Origin: Arcticibacterium sp964021845
Lineage (GTDB): Bacteria > Bacteroidota > Bacteroidia > Cytophagales > Spirosomataceae
Direction: 5' to 3'
Length of the DNA: 64,000 nucleotides
Assembly: GCF_964021845.1 (NCBI RefSeq)
Contig: NZ_CAXHZC010000009.1
Coordinates: 91,705 to 155,704 of the forward strand
Shown: positions 60,788 to 64,000 of the stretch, one piece after another
Layout of the letters: each line of letters opens with the position of its first letter
Position numbering within the stretch: the first letter of the stretch is position 1
Made by a program: the position numbers and the translations under genes
Notes under the pieces: model-generated
What the model was told of the DNA's origin: nothing
The model's input: only the letters and a program-made list of their open reading frames with translations
Database searches by the model: none

Positions 60788-61837
60788 ATGAAAAAGCTAA
60801 TCTATTTAGCTGTTTTAAGTACACTGTTGGTGGCTTGTGATGAGCCATCAACAGTACTTAACCCTGTGGAAGAAACTGGAGAAAAATTGTTTTATCAGCC
60901 AGAGAATTTTCCGCAACCTTCTTATGACTTTTCAAAGAACCCAGTAACTGATGAGGGCTTTGAGCTAGGCCGAAAGCTGTTTTATGATGGGAAGCTCTCT
61001 AGAGACGGTACCATTAGCTGTGCCGAATGCCATAGTCAGCCTTATGCCTTTACGCATCACGGCCACTCCATCAGTCATGGCATAGATGATAAGATTGGTA
61101 CCAGAAACGCTCCTGCTATTCAGAATACCGCCTTTATGGATTTGTTCTTTTGGGATGGGGGAGTTTTTGATTTAGACTTTTTCTCTGTGGCACCTATTGT
61201 TAATCCTGTAGAAATGGATGAGGAATTAGGTAATGTGCTTGAAAAACTGAGGGCTACAGAAGACTATCCAGAAATGTTTAAGGCAGCCTATGGCTCAGAA
61301 GAAATAACTACAGAGGGTTTTCTTAAAGCTTTAAGCCAATTTATGAATAGCCTAGTTTCTGCCAATTCCAAGTATGATAAGTATGTCAGAAACGAGGCAG
61401 GAGGTGAATTTACAGACCAGGAAATTTCAGGACTTTCCATTTTTAAAACCAAGTGTGCTTCATGCCATGGGACTGACCTTTTCACAGACGGTAGCTTCAG
61501 AAATAACGGCTTACAGATTTATGTTAGAGACCCAGATTTTGGCAGAGCCATTATTACAGAAAATGCGGCGGATAATTATAAGTTTAAAGTACCGAGTTTG
61601 AGAAATGTGGGTTACACCGCCCCCTATATGCATGACGGGCAGTTTCTTACGCTAAAACAGGTAATAGAGCATTATGCCAGCGGAGTGAACGATTCAGAAA
61701 CACTGGACCCAGAATTAAAGAAAAATGGAGTTTTAGGTATTCCATTAACAGAAACAGAGAAGTCGGATTTAATAGCCTTCTTGGCCACATTAAACGACCC
61801 TACTTTTATCTCAAATACAGCATTTGCAGCACCATGA
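60788..61837 (+). CDS. mbnH: MbnH-like diheme cytochrome c peroxidase-family protein
   Basis: The 349-residue lipoprotein (Cys17) has two c-type heme sites, CAECH at residues 78-82 and CASCH at 223-227. It also has the family segments GTRNAPAIQNTAFMDLFFWDGGV and the late APYMHDGQFLTLKQVIEHYASG. MbnH proteins are MauG-like and form a high-valent diheme state that oxidises a Trp of MbnP to kynurenine. A plain cytochrome c peroxidase would also fit the domains, but adjacency to mbnP favours MbnH. It overlaps the next gene by 4 nt. Confidence 0.87.
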   Translation: MKKLIYLAVLSTLLVACDEPSTVLNPVEETGEKLFYQPENFPQPSYDFSKNPVTDEGFELGRKLFYDGKLSRDGTISCAECHSQPYAFTHHGHSISHGIDDKIGTRNAPAIQNTAFMDLFFWDGGVFDLDFFSVAPIVNPVEMDEELGNVLEKLRATEDYPEMFKAAYGSEEITTEGFLKALSQFMNSLVSANSKYDKYVRNEAGGEFTDQEISGLSIFKTKCASCHGTDLFTDGSFRNNGLQIYVRDPDFGRAIITENAADNYKFKVPSLRNVGYTAPYMHDGQFLTLKQVIEHYASGVNDSETLDPELKKNGVLGIPLTETEKSDLIAFLATLNDPTFISNTAFAAP

Positions 61838-62745
61838 GAAAATTACTTTTACTTTTTATACTTCTAGCTTCTAGTGGAGTAAGTATGGCCTGCGATATAT
61901 GCGGCTGTGCCAATGGAGGCTCTTTTATGGGCATAATGCCCAATATGAATCAACAACTGGTAGGTTTGAGATATTTCTCAAAAAGCTATCAATCACACAT
62001 TAGTAGCAAATTTTTAGGAAGCGAAGAAAGCTTCAAAACGGCAGAGTTAAGATTAAGAGCCTATCCCGTAAAAAATATACAACTTTTGGTTTTTTTGCCA
62101 TACCAATTTAACGAACAAGTCTTAAGCTATGATGGCGTTTCTAAAAGAGACGAGGGCTTTGGAGATGCCCGTGTCTTACTTCATTATAATGTGGTAAATA
62201 CATCCATGGACTCGCTTTGGACGGGTGACTTTAATCATCAATTACTTTTAGGAGGTGGCGTAAAAGCTCCTTTAGGGAAGTTTGAATTTGACGCTTATGA
62301 CGCTACCCAAGTGGCCAATGCCAACTTTCAATTAGGTACCGGTAGCTGGGATTTTCCTTTGCAGGCTATTTATACCTTGCAGCATAAAAAAATGGGCTTT
62401 AATATGAATGCCACTTATCAGCTGAATGGTACTAATAAAGAAGGTTACCGATTTGCCAATAGGAGCGTAGTAGCGGGTACATTTTTCAGAACCATGTACA
62501 CGGCTAACTGGACCATTCTTCCTTTACTTGGTGTTTATTATGAGCAATCTGGCATGAATCAAGAGCATGGTATCAAAAACGAATTGACAGGTGGCTGGCT
62601 TGCCGCCGCAAATGTGGGTGTAGAGATATATACGCCACGGTTTAATTTTAGTATCAATGGGCAGCTGCCAGTGGCTCAAAACCTTTCTGATGGAGAATTA
62701 GAGTTCAAATCAATGTTTTCTATTGGTATTTTGAGAGCATTTTAA
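61834..62745 (+). CDS. Outer-membrane protein with N-terminal CDICGC motif, copper operon
   Basis: The 303-residue protein has a signal peptide ending near residue 19 and begins its mature part with CDICGCANGG (Cys20, Cys23, Cys25), a possible metal site. The rest is a series of amphipathic beta strands, such as QLVGLRYFSKSY, NIQLLVFLPYQFNE, LLLGGGVKAPLGKFEF and GFNMNATYQLNG. It ends in Phe, as for a 10-14-strand outer-membrane barrel. I infer a copper-related porin or transporter. The ATGA overlap with mbnH argues for a joint role. Confidence 0.75.
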   Translation: MRKLLLLFILLASSGVSMACDICGCANGGSFMGIMPNMNQQLVGLRYFSKSYQSHISSKFLGSEESFKTAELRLRAYPVKNIQLLVFLPYQFNEQVLSYDGVSKRDEGFGDARVLLHYNVVNTSMDSLWTGDFNHQLLLGGGVKAPLGKFEFDAYDATQVANANFQLGTGSWDFPLQAIYTLQHKKMGFNMNATYQLNGTNKEGYRFANRSVVAGTFFRTMYTANWTILPLLGVYYEQSGMNQEHGIKNELTGGWLAAANVGVEIYTPRFNFSINGQLPVAQNLSDGELEFKSMFSIGILRAF

Positions 62746-62778
62746 AAACCTCGGGAGCAATTTTACTAAATTGGCACC

Positions 62779-63294
62779 GTGGAAAATCAAGAAAGAAATA
62801 TCTCCTTAATCATTGCCGTGGCAGAAAACAATGTCATCGGGAAAGATAATACGCTTATTTGGCGATTGTCGGAAGACCTAAAGAACTTCAAAAGGCTTAC
62901 TTCTGGGCATAGTATTATTATGGGTCGTAAGACCTATGATTCTATTGGGCGGCCATTACCAAAGCGGCATAATATTATAGTTACCAGAAATAAGGAACTA
63001 GAAATAGAAGGCTGCCATGTGGTTCATTCTTTGGAGGAAGCATACACGTTGGCAATGAGTTTAGACGGGAATGAAGAGCTTTTTGTAATAGGCGGAGCCA
63101 ATATTTACACCCAAGCACTGGCAGATGCCAACAGAATTCACCTAACCACGGTACACGCCGAACCAGAAGGTGACGCTTTCTTTGAGCTCAATTTATTAAA
63201 AGGCTGGGAGACCGTAGATTCCCGTTTTTATGGAAAAGATGAAAAGAACGAATATGACTTTGTGATATCGCTGCTTTTGAGGGCGGAGGGGTGA
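62779..63294 (+). CDS. folA: Dihydrofolate reductase
   Basis: The 171-residue protein matches DHFR: SLIIAVAENNVIGKDNTLIWRL, EDLKNFKRLTSGHSIIMGRKTYDSIGRPLP, FVIGGANIYTQAL and a C-terminal YDFVISLL strand. Asp33 corresponds to the catalytic Asp27 of E. coli. It reduces dihydrofolate with NADPH. It starts with GTG, 33 nt after the outer-membrane protein gene, and no thymidylate synthase gene is adjacent. Confidence 0.92.
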   Translation: MENQERNISLIIAVAENNVIGKDNTLIWRLSEDLKNFKRLTSGHSIIMGRKTYDSIGRPLPKRHNIIVTRNKELEIEGCHVVHSLEEAYTLAMSLDGNEELFVIGGANIYTQALADANRIHLTTVHAEPEGDAFFELNLLKGWETVDSRFYGKDEKNEYDFVISLLLRAEG

Positions 63295-63325
63295 GTTTTG
63301 GATTTTGACTGATTACCTAATTATA

Positions 63326-63839
63326 ATGCCAACAGAACACAATTTCACACTTGAAAAGGCAATGTTCCCTATTAAACAGTCCAGAGGGTATTATTTGATT
63401 CTGCTAGTCATCTTTGGCATGGGTGTTTTTTTTTATGTTTGAGGAAAGGGGGTGTCCACTTTATGTGTATTTCGTTCCAGTGTGTTTTTATTCTATTTTC
63501 GTGCCTTTTCATATTGCTTTACAGATTCAATATTATGTTAACGATAAACATAAGAGTTTTGCAATAGATTACGGAAAGAGGTGCGTTGTTTTAAGAAAGA
63601 AAAATCAGTTAAGTAAGATAGCTTTCGATGATATTAAATGTGTCGAGTATTTCAAAGGAAGCAAGTATCCCATGGTATGGGGACGGGATGTGATACCGTG
63701 AAATTTTTACCATTGGACTAGAATAAGTACAAATAACGGAGAGGCTTATTCTTTTTCAGATTTTGTCATTGGCGACATTAAGATATATGGTATAGAAAGG
63801 AAAACCAAAGTAGTATCGTTTAATAACTTTATGAAATAA
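63326..63839 (+). pseudogene. Decayed gene for a small membrane-anchored PH-like protein
   Basis: From the ATG at 63326 the frame reads MPTEHNFTLEKAMFPIKQSRG and a membrane helix, then stops after a run of nine T (63426-63434). Removing one T joins it to a second frame: another membrane helix and SKIAFDDIKCVEYFKGSKYP. That frame is cut by an in-frame TGA at about 63699, where relatives would probably have Trp (IP-stop-NFYHWTRISTNNGEAYSFSDF), and then runs on to a TAA at 63839. The original protein would be about 170 residues. Two lesions suggest real decay rather than one sequencing error. Confidence 0.7.
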
Positions 63840-63903
63840 AGAAATGAAGTCAAAATAAAATAAGCTATAGTATTCTATAAAACCGCTTATGCGAGGAAAC
63901 AAT

Positions 63904-63930
63904 AGAGCCACAAGGAGTCCTTATGGCTCT
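63904..63930 (-). terminator. Hairpin between the pseudogene and a minus-strand gene
   Basis: AGAGCCACAAGG (63904-63915) pairs with CCTTATGGCTCT (63919-63930), with one C-A mismatch. It lies 8 bases past the stop codon of the partial minus-strand frame, so it probably ends that gene. Confidence 0.55.
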
Positions 63931-63938
63931 AATATATT

Positions 63939-64000
63939 CTAATTTAAATTTCTCAATCTCAAATTCTGAGCGGCCTGCACCATATTTTTCAGCGATGCTT
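63939..64000 (-). CDS. C-terminal end of an unknown minus-strand protein (runs off the window)
   Basis: The last 62 bases contain a minus-strand frame reading ASLKNMVQAAQNLRLRNLN before a TAG at 63939-63941. The hairpin just downstream supports this frame, though a second open frame also passes through the region. Too little is present to name the protein. Confidence 0.4.
   Translation of the reverse strand, partial: ASLKNMVQAAQNLRLRNLN

Noticed and set aside
60788..61837. Simple cytochrome c peroxidase for peroxide defence
   Set aside because: Domain content allows it, but the tight linkage to MbnP favours the MbnH role; it remains the main alternative.
63426..63434. Programmed frameshift at the T9 run
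   Set aside because: A second lesion (in-frame TGA) in the same gene makes decay the simpler explanation.
1..64000. tRNA, rRNA or insertion sequences
   Set aside because: I scanned the gaps for T-loop-like sequence, long terminal repeats and transposase motifs and found none; a dedicated tRNA search could still find one I missed.

Overview
The window looks like a chromosome segment of a Bacteroidota bacterium, most likely of the order Cytophagales. Three things point there. There are TonB-dependent receptors with carboxypeptidase-D-like N-terminal domains, and two cell-surface proteins with type IX secretion (T9SS) C-terminal domains of type A and type B. Start codons almost never have a Shine-Dalgarno sequence; the one clear exception is rpsU. 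Many genes have the Bacteroidota -7 promoter element TAnnTTTG 18-52 nt before the start codon. The DNA is AT-rich, and I saw no rRNA, tRNA, CRISPR array, insertion sequence or prophage.

Layout. 1-10.9 kb: the start of prfC, two TonB-dependent receptors, a DUF547 protein, a DASH-type cryptochrome/photolyase and a lemA-TPM-TPM operon. 11-18.2 kb: M1 peptidase, xerC and rpsU on the minus strand, then a HerA/DUF853 ATPase, a small P-loop kinase, folD and a membrane protein on the plus strand. 18.2-30.1 kb: a DUF6364/PIN toxin-antitoxin pair, an FMN-binding glutamate-synthase-like protein, aroA, a DUF4139-DUF502-secreted protein operon, an Ldh-family dehydrogenase, small accessory genes, aguB and a LOG-family protein. 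30.2-36.3 kb: a DtxR-type regulator with an LptF/G permease, argG, and a ribBA-mtgA-M19 dipeptidase operon. 36.5-42.5 kb: a T9SS type B protein, ybaB, a glycosyltransferase, coaE and dnaA. 42.5-45.5 kb: ATP synthase genes (an atpI-position gene, then atpB-E-F-H) that end at a terminator without atpA or atpG. 45.7-59.4 kb: a 1572-residue T9SS type A protein with about twelve Ig-like repeats, ccmF, two thioredoxin-like proteins, a GroES-like protein with a D-threonine-aldolase-like enzyme, a VOC protein, a structured intergenic repeat, and a MazG/membrane/DUF2480 operon. 59.5-64 kb: a probable copper-handling operon (Cys-rich small protein, MbnP, MbnH and a CDICGC outer-membrane protein), folA, a decayed gene and the tail of a minus-strand gene.

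Most genes are housekeeping. The most interesting parts are the four-gene MbnP/MbnH operon at the right end, the strong Shine-Dalgarno in front of rpsU (in a phylum whose ribosomes hide the anti-Shine-Dalgarno), and the ATP synthase operon. The last lacks atpA/atpG downstream, carries a strong hairpin after the c-subunit gene and encodes a subunit a with a long His-rich N-terminal extension. Several convergent gene pairs overlap at their stop codons, which shows how tightly this chromosome is packed.
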